33,937 nucleotides of DNA from Candidatus Heimdallarchaeota archaeon (GTDB lineage: Archaea > Asgardarchaeota > Heimdallarchaeia > Heimdallarchaeales > Kariarchaeaceae): the NCBI GenBank assembly GCA_027077875.1, contig JALWRB010000526.1:1-33937 (forward strand). Reading direction: 5' to 3'. Below the pieces are notes generated by a model. The model was not told the origin of the DNA and did no database searches. It saw only the letters and a program-made list of their open reading frames with translations. Positions 19,901 through 27,203 of this stretch are shown piece by piece. A program made the position numbers and the translations under genes. The first letter of the stretch is position 1, and every line of letters starts with the position of its first letter.

Positions 19901-20123
19901 CAATGAAGAAACTGGTGAAATCATCCCTCCTGTCGGAAGCATCGGTGAAGAATGCCCAGTGTGCTTCCAGAAAATAGAGGGTGGCGAGAGGGTAGGAATA
20001 TGTCCAAGATGTAAAGGGCAGACCCACTACAATGAGCTCTTACCTTGGGTTTTGGACAACAAACGATGTCCGCACTGTCAATCCGAGATCTCTATGGAAG
20101 ATGTCAAGTCACTGGTTGCCTAG
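16995..20123 (+). CDS. Large membrane-anchored protein with 14-aa repeat array and C-terminal RING-like zinc finger
   Basis: 1042 aa, GTG start; about 4 N-terminal hydrophobic segments; 28 repeat units; C-terminal CPVC...CPRC...H...E...CPHC. Confidence 0.85.
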   Translation: MENPNLDSEVDRIYNYLKFKGLNFVYISSIFSFISAVTVSMLFLYSVDSRVALALIVAGIVLRLLSLTLTSVLNTDGSLKFEILPSMNSMDGIPLLFETTETIVSDLQQQDLPNKRRGYQFILSSIFLELIVAATAYIYLQQPFSLYVIGFIILDIFIGLIQLGLIHKYQIQSSETLVEDWRAEYLLNWKITEEDWKKHREDFKRFNTLSINKVEIIRKYLAIARGMNELPSVNRIKELISTFPNQKTLNDALDKGYLDYQSYIAGEQMGCPGAVLYEACVSNGFETYSDFLHAKALGFPDQETMATAFSLGCENFTQYQEMRSHGFEDIQYSEYRKIRSLGFELYSDYKAASESGFPNVKTWLLANIHGIPTYEEMQRMISFGVILDPEYSETGSLIYEEYLQAVEKGFPNYKTYINGGARGFSTYEEMQQAESSGFFTMEEWTQALTLGFTTRDEQNHAKNLGFSSKEEMVNAQKLGCSNKAEYDRLIEEGYRTWDDLLQSHEKGFDSPEHYYAAKRVHAPDPRIYNQIKKGGFESHAQMREAHRLGYFTREEYDEGVSKGAPDAIALEEMDEKGFPNYEVFSIAKKAGFQSFEIYQKATEWGAPDFETFQLMKHGGFTDYGQYKVAVQQGYSDHRSFQEALKFGAKNYKEYLVLRRLNKRRSDYVTEQFAWFSRLQDNYIKVLDAYETLDNLRSRKPNDYYTLEKVVEVLDGIHSSLNYDLNLLQEYDDVFPELRENFTQLKSRMEELFSMVEKDRRLRQKEFLPIREFLFTIQKYNVPAIIPLTNYKTMTENFGITYQELKKLVERYFKEEVSIDLDDMVIEYVQWIASPGEKKKMKEEIQNKLSSLERGSSIGLGKIKEMVEFKGTNRQFEELLNEVLIPDGSLGIVRYDLGTITLPAVDFYKEQYSYDEVKRKIKDQIENAVLNSKVAINIMAISSNISNKPPTPTFRRAIKEVLEDYTELVYNEETGEIIPPVGSIGEECPVCFQKIEGGERVGICPRCKGQTHYNELLPWVLDNKRCPHCQSEISMEDVKSLVA
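17760..18974 (+). repeat. Protein-level 14-aa repeat array, 28 units
   Basis: Units such as GFETYSDFLHAKAL, GFPDQETMATAFSL, GFSTYEEMQQAESS, GFSSKEEMVNAQKL, GFPNYEVFSIAKKA; 26 units are exactly 14 aa, one is 16 and one is 25 (total 405 codons). Confidence 0.9.
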
Positions 20124-21096
20124 ATAGGGTGAATTCCTTGTCGATAGAGATTCTCTCAACTTCCTCAAGTGAGCTGTTCAGGTAGTGTAGGGTATTGTCC
20201 ACTCCCAGAAGGAATCCGTTTTTCCAATTGTTCATGGCGATGATAGAACCCTCGAATTGAGTCCGTGATTTCACCTCTCCATCTCGTGAGAGCTCAATCA
20301 ACTTGTTGTTGTCAGAGGCGTAAATCACATCCTCTCCAAGAGCAATTTCTGTGAGATTCGCCCCGATCTGGACTCCCCAATTCACGGTCTGATCAGAGAT
20401 ATTGTAAGAGACAATCTCCCCTGGTCGACCCATTGTAGCTAGGAGTTCATCCCCGTTCACCAAGATCGAATTCACCCTGTGGTTCTCCCTCCTAATTATA
20501 CTGATAATAGTACCGTCATCCTTCGACCAGAATCTGATGAATGAATTCGGACCGCGGAAACCATCCCCAGTAATTATCATTCCATCATACTCCGCTATGG
20601 CCCAGACCCTAGTGTCGTGTCCCTCTAGGTCGTACTTGAGCTGACCATTGGAATCCCAGACCCGGACCAAACCTTGGTATGCACCAGCCACGATATCCTT
20701 CTCTGCTGTGATATGTAAACCAAGGGATCCGTAAGGGATTCGGTATTCCGCGGTGTCCTTTGTACTAAGGCAGTGCCAGTGTACTACCTCTTTGAGGGAA
20801 GTCACGAATAGGTTGTCCCCGTCTACCTTAACTCGTTTGATCTCCCACCCTATTGGTATTATTCCCGCAAGCTCCATGTTATTATTGAGGCGGAGGACAT
20901 TGTAGTTCCCCATCCCTAGAAAGACCTCCGATTTCGTGGTCTCGATAGAATTAATTGTGTGCTGAATGGGATCCACAGATTCGGGATTGCATCTTGGAAT
21001 ATGAACTCTCCCATTCGCGTGTATTATTTTAAAAGATATACCTGAGGGGAGGGATTGCATCTTCACCCCAGCAGAAGTCTGCCCATTTACACTCAT
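20104..21096 (-). CDS. WD40-like beta-propeller protein
   Basis: Repeats incl. GAYQGLVRVWDSNGQLKYDLEGHDTRVWAIAEYDGMIITGDG..FIRFWSKDDG. Confidence 0.75.
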   Translation of the reverse strand: MSVNGQTSAGVKMQSLPSGISFKIIHANGRVHIPRCNPESVDPIQHTINSIETTKSEVFLGMGNYNVLRLNNNMELAGIIPIGWEIKRVKVDGDNLFVTSLKEVVHWHCLSTKDTAEYRIPYGSLGLHITAEKDIVAGAYQGLVRVWDSNGQLKYDLEGHDTRVWAIAEYDGMIITGDGFRGPNSFIRFWSKDDGTIISIIRRENHRVNSILVNGDELLATMGRPGEIVSYNISDQTVNWGVQIGANLTEIALGEDVIYASDNNKLIELSRDGEVKSRTQFEGSIIAMNNWKNGFLLGVDNTLHYLNSSLEEVERISIDKEFTLSRQPVT

Positions 21097-21772
21097 ATGA
21101 GCAGGGTTCTTGTGAGCTGTCCTTCATCTTCTTCACAAGTTCTTTCTTCCTTCTGCTCTGCTCAAGGGCAATTAGTTCTTTCTTGATCTTGGAGAGCCGT
21201 GTTCGGTCATACTGCTGAATATACATTATCATCTCACCTATGTCCCTGGTTATGTACACAAGGTATCCCTCAACCTTGTTCATCGCATCTTGAAGTACTA
21301 GGAGTTGATCAAGATGTCTTGGTTTTGGAATGTTGAATTTTGACCTGATGTCTGGAATTGAGTGAATCATGATAATTGACTTTTTCATCGTCCTCTGATC
21401 CGTGATGATCAGGTCTGCTCTCCCACTCAGATGGACACTGTCATACCCGACCTCGAGGTCTATGTTCTTCTCAACCTTGAGATTTTTCCCAAACATCTCC
21501 GGAAGTTTGTCGATGATGTGTGAAGTGAGCATTTGGTCAATCCTATCCTCCCCGATTCTCTTTTCCTCGAGTGCATTTATTCTCACATCAGCGATGGAGA
21601 TCTCATTCCGTTTCAGGTTATAGTTCTCGGGGTCACGATCAAGTTGGATCTTCCTCTTGCACCTCAGATCAAGGAGTTGTATAGGGAAAAATTCACTTCT
21701 GAGCTTTATTCTTTCACTAATCTCCTTTATATGGTACATAAGAATTTTTTTTATACTTGGCTCGGAACTCAT
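21029..21772 (-). CDS. Cas4/RecB (PD-(D/E)XK)-like nuclease family protein with putative Fe-S cysteines
   Basis: LRCKRK near the N-terminus, LSGRADLI, HLDQLLVLQ, C-terminal C-x3-C-x5-C (CSYECKWADFC); E-x-K appears replaced by M-I-H. Confidence 0.6.
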   Translation of the reverse strand: MSSEPSIKKILMYHIKEISERIKLRSEFFPIQLLDLRCKRKIQLDRDPENYNLKRNEISIADVRINALEEKRIGEDRIDQMLTSHIIDKLPEMFGKNLKVEKNIDLEVGYDSVHLSGRADLIITDQRTMKKSIIMIHSIPDIRSKFNIPKPRHLDQLLVLQDAMNKVEGYLVYITRDIGEMIMYIQQYDRTRLSKIKKELIALEQSRRKKELVKKMKDSSQEPCSYECKWADFCWGEDAIPPLRYIF

Positions 21773-21910
21773 AGTGACAACTCTTAGTAATAACTAATAC
21801 ACTTGACTTTATATTATCCTTCTCTAGAAAACTCTCCTTCTTTCAGTTTACCTACTGAAGAGAATCTGTTTTTACGAGTAAACGGGAAAATAGGAAAAAT
21901 TATTTGATAT

Positions 21911-22393
21911 TTACTTCATGTCTCTTCTGACGAACTCGTTGATTATTGTGAAGTTGTAAAGCACTACCGTGAAAGTCAATACTCCGAGTCCGAGGTGTCC
22001 TGTGACGACCAATGGATGGAGTTTCTGCGTGACTGTCAGCCCACCCATGATTGACTGGAGTATCACTAGAACAATTAGAGAGATAGATACCTGTTGCAAT
22101 CTGGGAACGATTGAGCTCATCTGCCTCGACTTGAAGAAGAGGTAAACGATTAGGATACCCATGATACCCGCCCAGAACCTGTGAATGTACTCTGCCCAGA
22201 ACTTAATATCTCCAACTCTGTCCACCGGAAAGATCTGACCATCACATAGTGGCCAGTCAAGACAAGCCAATCCTGCATCTATAGATTTCGTATATCCTCC
22301 GAGCAGTATGAGGATGTACACGCCTATTGCAAGGAAAATAGAGAGGTTATGGTACGATTTCAGTTTCGAGACTGATTCCTCGGATAACTCCAT
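21911..22393 (-). CDS. ctaA: Heme A synthase (CtaA/COX15 family), compact 4-TM archaeal form
   Basis: GGYTKSIDAGLACLDWPLCDG, EYIHRFWAG, IMGGLTVTQKLHPLVVTGHLGLG; only about 160 aa. Confidence 0.85.
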   Translation of the reverse strand: MELSEESVSKLKSYHNLSIFLAIGVYILILLGGYTKSIDAGLACLDWPLCDGQIFPVDRVGDIKFWAEYIHRFWAGIMGILIVYLFFKSRQMSSIVPRLQQVSISLIVLVILQSIMGGLTVTQKLHPLVVTGHLGLGVLTFTVVLYNFTIINEFVRRDMK

Positions 22394-22546
22394 GACTGAT
22401 CCACGACATTCATTATTTAATTATTGAGTTAACACCTGATACAAAAAATATGGGTGGCTTCTACCAGAATCTTTTCTGAAATACAAATTTAGCGCTGACC
22501 TTTACCCCTCAAGTTATTCTTAAATAGAGGTTCTTCCAATTCTGAT

Positions 22547-23473
22547 TTGTTTAAAATGGACGAACAGAATGAGTATTTCATTTATGATCACTCCGAACGA
22601 GAGTTCAATCACGTAACAGATGCCAAGAAGAAAGCAGAACTCGAGGAAAAGTCAAAATCTGCATCCGTGGATGAGCTTGAGCAGTCCCTTTCGAATCTGG
22701 GATATGACGGATTACTCATAATGGACTCTGATAACTCGAAATGGGTACTTTGCTTCGCCAGCCACCTTGGTATTGTAGGGCAGAGAACCGCGAGGAGGCA
22801 GGCAGATTCGATCGCAAGATCTGGATACAACGTGGGTAAGTTCAGAATACGGGCTAATTTTCCATTGGAAGAGCTATCGGAGGCAAATATTGGGGAGTTG
22901 TGGAAGACTGTTCAGCAGAAATACGTCAAATCCACCCTCTCCGGACTGGAGCTAGATCAGTCCGGGATTCCCTCACAGATCGCAGACCGGGCCAAGATGC
23001 TCAATGAGGTGGGAATCGAGGACGCCTTGACGAAAGCAGAGCAGGAAAAGGCAGAGGCGGAAGCCCGGAAAAGAGCTATGCAGAAGAGTGGGATCAAGGT
23101 CCCTGTCGACACCGCGCCCAAGATGGAAGCAAAGAAACCTAAGAAGGAAGAGCGCTCAACTCCGAAGAAGGAGACGAAGAAACCTAAGACGGAGAAGAAA
23201 ACTAAGCCGAGCTACGAATCGAAAGGACCGTACTTCTTCGAGATCAGGACAATTAAGGAGTATGTCGAGAATAACAATACCGTTTTCGCAATGAAAGGTG
23301 TTCTCCATAAGGATGATGATGAGTTCAATGACTCAATCGTGGTGTTCAAGAAAGACAATCTACCTGAGAGCCAGTGGAATAAAACCGTGCTATATCTTGA
23401 GAAAAAGGATATCGTCCAGCTCGATCTATACGAAGACGATGAGACCTTCTACGCCACAAGTATCAAGAAATAG
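22547..23473 (+). CDS. Hypothetical protein with Lys-rich linker between two globular domains
   Basis: 308 aa; KKPKKEERSTPKKETKKPKTEKKTK linker; TTG start (possible ATG at 22556). Confidence 0.65.
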   Translation: MFKMDEQNEYFIYDHSEREFNHVTDAKKKAELEEKSKSASVDELEQSLSNLGYDGLLIMDSDNSKWVLCFASHLGIVGQRTARRQADSIARSGYNVGKFRIRANFPLEELSEANIGELWKTVQQKYVKSTLSGLELDQSGIPSQIADRAKMLNEVGIEDALTKAEQEKAEAEARKRAMQKSGIKVPVDTAPKMEAKKPKKEERSTPKKETKKPKTEKKTKPSYESKGPYFFEIRTIKEYVENNNTVFAMKGVLHKDDDEFNDSIVVFKKDNLPESQWNKTVLYLEKKDIVQLDLYEDDETFYATSIKK

Positions 23474-23478
23474 GATCA

Positions 23479-24024
23479 TTAGTAGTAACAGTAGTTGTCA
23501 AGAATCCTTATCAGTTGTAATTTTATATGCTGAAAATCATCCTCTACGAGAGTAGAAAAATCGTCGTAGTCACTTAGGAGCTCAAGGATCTCGTCTTCAA
23601 CGACAGCATAGTGGGGGAGGTATCGAACAATCTTTTTCGGGATAAAGAAAGCGATGATCATTAGGTTTGCCTCCTGGAGCCTAGGGTCACTACTTCCTCT
23701 GTCCTTAACCTTCTTAGAAATCACCATTAATCGGTATCGTTGCATCATTCCTGCTGGTAGGTCAAATACCCCCTCACAAAATGAATGTCCTTGCCCCATG
23801 GCTAGAATAGTGTTCAGTGCGATGTTCTGAAGGACATTCTCCTTTGGCAACCCCCTCTTTAATCGATTTCCTTTAAGATCAGAGTATATGACTGAGGGAC
23901 CCAGTTCTGACATTGAGAAGAATCCGATATCTAGTTTGTAGAGGTACTCCGAGATAGTTCCTGGTTGAATATTACGGAGATTTATCGACCTCTGTGCAAT
24001 GGCCATATCTATCGTTTTACGCAC
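23479..24024 (-). CDS. Hypothetical protein, possibly longin/roadblock-like
   Basis: 181 aa; pattern ELGPSVIYSDLKGN...GVFDLPAGMMQRYRLMVISKK...LMIIAFFIPKKI suggests a mixed alpha/beta domain. Confidence 0.5.
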   Translation of the reverse strand: MRKTIDMAIAQRSINLRNIQPGTISEYLYKLDIGFFSMSELGPSVIYSDLKGNRLKRGLPKENVLQNIALNTILAMGQGHSFCEGVFDLPAGMMQRYRLMVISKKVKDRGSSDPRLQEANLMIIAFFIPKKIVRYLPHYAVVEDEILELLSDYDDFSTLVEDDFQHIKLQLIRILDNYCYY

Positions 24025-24145
24025 ATGTTTATTAGAGGGTGGAATACTGGTGAACTATTCGGGTAATGCAGCATATCATCGTTCTTTTGGGTATAATTCT
24101 TAATCGGATTGAAACATTAATATTCTGAATTTTTCACTAATTGTT

Positions 24146-25669
24146 GTGCAGTATTCAGAGAATAATTCCCCTATAGACATGAGGAATATTTTGGGATCGT
24201 TACTTGTGTACCTTGTCATATTACTTCCGATCGTCAATGTCTTTGCACCTCTTGAAGCGAGCTATAACTATGCGCTCATTGTTGTCGGAGTACTCACCAT
24301 GGTGTTTCTCTTCGTCATATTGAGGCAGCTCTCAGTGGTTAGTAGTACACCTCTGGCATTTGTCCTTATGCTTTTTGGAGTATTTCTCATTATATACGAA
24401 CTCTACGATCCAACTTTCACATTCGGGGTGACTTTGGGGGGTATTTTGGCTATCGTTGGTCTGGTTATGAGACTTACTGCAGTGGAAATAATCTTCTCGA
24501 CACTGTTCATGGATGTATTCCGGTCTATTGTATCCTTCTTCCGACATCCAATTGAGATCATCATCTCCATCCTTCAATTCGTCATGATCATATCTCTGAT
24601 TATTGCATCCTCCCCTGATTTCGCGGAGTACCACCCTGGTTTGATCTCGATCATTGTTGGAATAGTGGCAGTTCTGCTTCTCAAATTTTTCATAGATGAA
24701 AACCGTATATACGCTAAGGTTGCAGGTATTGTCCATATTTTTGGCGTCTTTGTATCCTATCAGTCCTTGGTACTCTTTGTCAGTCAGGTTATTCTAGCTT
24801 TTATCGCCAATGCTTCAAGGAGGACTCTAGAGAATGTCTATCTGGGGATGGTTAAGTTCACCCATTGGTTTGTAGGACTTCTACGGAACTCCACCATAGT
24901 AATCTTTATCCTTGGTCTTGTATTCGTTATCCTACCCGTCTTTCTCCCCACCTATCCGGATCTGGTTAAGATAGGATTATTTATTCTTGGATGGGTTCTC
25001 ATCTCCTATTCATTGTGGAATTACCTCTCTCCAATTCTGGGTTTCCTTTATTATGGTGCATCTTGGGCTATTATAGCCTTTGTCAACAACTTCAACACTA
25101 ATACCCTCCTGAAGGCTATCTCTGCGATATTGATCATTTGGGATATCTTCGGGTTCTATCTTCCTTGGGATGCTATTCTTAGACTTTGGATGATCCCGTA
25201 CGTATCGTTCACCAGCTTCCTCTTGTCCTTCAGTAGTGTACGAATAGGTATAAGGGTCAATTTGGAACGGATGATGAGACAAAAAACGGGGATATTTCGG
25301 GTTGTAAGTTACTTCATATTCTACGGTGCCGGACTCGTCTCCCCATTTCATCCATATTTCATCCCGATGTTAATTACGGGAGCGGTAATATACATCTTAA
25401 GTTCCCCCATGCTCTTCAGAGGTGTGCTCAGGTTCGTCAACTGGGCTGCGACGAACATCCTACAGCTAACTGGCTGGATCATCTCCTCGATCATGATCCT
25501 CTTTGGACTTCTCATCGTTGTTGCTCCGCCAGAGGGCAATTTTCTTACACAGTTCGCTGGTGACATCACTGGTCCCGCTCGGATTGCGGTGGGTATAGGG
25601 TTGATGATTGCAGGTGTAGTCTTCTTCCGTGAAGTCTATCAACGGCGGTCTTTGGAGGTGGCAAAATGA
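24146..25669 (+). CDS. Polytopic membrane protein
   Basis: 507 aa with more than 10 hydrophobic segments; overlaps the downstream ORF by ATGA; GTG start. Confidence 0.75.
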   Translation: MQYSENNSPIDMRNILGSLLVYLVILLPIVNVFAPLEASYNYALIVVGVLTMVFLFVILRQLSVVSSTPLAFVLMLFGVFLIIYELYDPTFTFGVTLGGILAIVGLVMRLTAVEIIFSTLFMDVFRSIVSFFRHPIEIIISILQFVMIISLIIASSPDFAEYHPGLISIIVGIVAVLLLKFFIDENRIYAKVAGIVHIFGVFVSYQSLVLFVSQVILAFIANASRRTLENVYLGMVKFTHWFVGLLRNSTIVIFILGLVFVILPVFLPTYPDLVKIGLFILGWVLISYSLWNYLSPILGFLYYGASWAIIAFVNNFNTNTLLKAISAILIIWDIFGFYLPWDAILRLWMIPYVSFTSFLLSFSSVRIGIRVNLERMMRQKTGIFRVVSYFIFYGAGLVSPFHPYFIPMLITGAVIYILSSPMLFRGVLRFVNWAATNILQLTGWIISSIMILFGLLIVVAPPEGNFLTQFAGDITGPARIAVGIGLMIAGVVFFREVYQRRSLEVAK

Positions 25670-26889
25670 GCACGGTCAACTTCAACAAGGTAGGTCTGGG
25701 GCTGATCTTCGCCGGTATCGCCGCAATAGTCGGACTGCAAAGCTCACTTGGGCAAGACGGTGCATCGAAGGTTGGACTCACTTTCTTCGCAATTGGCTTC
25801 CTCATCATGGTGTTTGGTATCGTGATCGGAAGACTTCGGAAAATGGGTGCAGAGTATTGGGCTGTCGGTTCCTTCTTTGTCTATCTCGGTTTTGTTCTTG
25901 TAGCGATTCCGATCTTCATTTTCGTGATATCACCTGAGGTCATAGATATTGCATACCAGTGGACAGCTCTAATTGTCGGGATTGCATTCATTGTCTTGGG
26001 ATTCGGTACCGAGATGTATGATCTTAATATGATGTTCCTCAATTTGTTCCGGAAGCTGAGCTCGATGGTAGAATTTGGCTGGAGACAGTTTATCAACCGA
26101 GCTCGGAAGTCATACTTTTTCATCCCAATTGTCCTTCTTCTTTTGTACCTCGTGTCCATGTTCTTCACACAGAGTGAGGACTTTCTTATTGATCTCTCGG
26201 GAGGGGTTCTGAATCCCCTCACTTCGAAACTTCTAATTTTAGGGTTGATTATACTTCTGTTCCTAATCGAAGCACGGGAGCTAGTTTATGTCTTCTTCAG
26301 AGGCGCTTGGCAATTCCTACTTATTGGTCTCCGGACGATTGCTGTATGGGCCAGGTACTTACCCCGGATCCTCGCAAAGTCACTTTCCGTCCTATGGAGC
26401 ATTGTTAAGGGTCTATTCCTTAATACTTGGGTTCTGGGATTTGTTGCTGCTCCAATCCTATTCTCCATGGGACTATACCTTATGGACGAAAGACTTATAG
26501 CGGCAACCGTCTTTGACCTTCTTCTTTCCTTTGGGCTCTTCTCAATAAAGAAACCACATCTGGTCGACCGAGTGGTGAACAACATTGGGGATCGAATGGT
26601 GAGAAGAACTATAGGTGTCAAGAGATATATCAAGGAACATCCCACGGTACCGTGCAGGTCATGTGGTCATCCATTGACTCATCAAGAGATGCTGGGAAGT
26701 TATTGCAAGTGGTGCAATGCACCCATCGAGAAGTGCGTCGTGTGCTACTCGATGCTAGGGAAGGATGACTCAGTGATTAGCTGTCCGCACTGCCAAAATT
26801 CCGGTCATCTTGAGCACCTCGAAAAGTGGACGCAGATGACTGGAAAGTGCCCTTACTGCAGACAACCTTGGACAGTTAGCAGTTCCTAG
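25666..26889 (+). CDS. Polytopic membrane protein with C-terminal zinc ribbon and RING-like finger
   Basis: 407 aa; N-terminal multi-TM; CRSC..CKWC ribbon then CVVC-x12-CPHC-x4-H-x2-H-x10-CPYC. Confidence 0.82.
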   Translation: MSTVNFNKVGLGLIFAGIAAIVGLQSSLGQDGASKVGLTFFAIGFLIMVFGIVIGRLRKMGAEYWAVGSFFVYLGFVLVAIPIFIFVISPEVIDIAYQWTALIVGIAFIVLGFGTEMYDLNMMFLNLFRKLSSMVEFGWRQFINRARKSYFFIPIVLLLLYLVSMFFTQSEDFLIDLSGGVLNPLTSKLLILGLIILLFLIEARELVYVFFRGAWQFLLIGLRTIAVWARYLPRILAKSLSVLWSIVKGLFLNTWVLGFVAAPILFSMGLYLMDERLIAATVFDLLLSFGLFSIKKPHLVDRVVNNIGDRMVRRTIGVKRYIKEHPTVPCRSCGHPLTHQEMLGSYCKWCNAPIEKCVVCYSMLGKDDSVISCPHCQNSGHLEHLEKWTQMTGKCPYCRQPWTVSSS

Positions 26890-27008
26890 TTCTGAATCAT
26901 CCGACGTTCCTCAAGATATCCGTGTTCCTAGGTCTTCACATCGGATGTTTTTCACTTAAAACTAACCCTCCGTCTTGAGTTATTATAGAGAACGGCCATA
27001 TTTGTCAT

Positions 27009-27182
27009 ATGGAATTGCAGAATGTCAAGATTATACGAACCCTGGAGTTTTTCGACGAGATGACCATCGAGATGAAAACTGAGAAGAAGCCAATGTTCTA
27101 CTCACAGCCACCAATCCTCGTCAAGGGATACAAGCCCCAGTTCAAGTACTCTGACTCACTGCCTAACAAATTCCTCAAATAA
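27009..27182 (+). CDS. Possible small protein (57 aa), missed by the ORF track
   Basis: ATG...TAA reading MELQNVKIIRTLEFFDEMTIEMKTEKKPMFYSQPPILVKGYKPQFKYSDSLPNKFLK; fills the gap between genes. Confidence 0.4.
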   Translation: MELQNVKIIRTLEFFDEMTIEMKTEKKPMFYSQPPILVKGYKPQFKYSDSLPNKFLK

Positions 27183-27203
27183 TTGGTGTTGAGTGCTCGA
27201 CAC

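Noticed and set aside
21029-21772. Evidence of a CRISPR-Cas locus from the Cas4-like protein
   Set aside because: No cas1/cas2, effector or repeat-spacer array is visible; Cas4-like proteins also occur outside CRISPR.
23088-23294. 68-aa Arg-rich plus ORF
   Set aside because: A +1 frame reading of the Lys-rich linker of the 22547-23473 gene.
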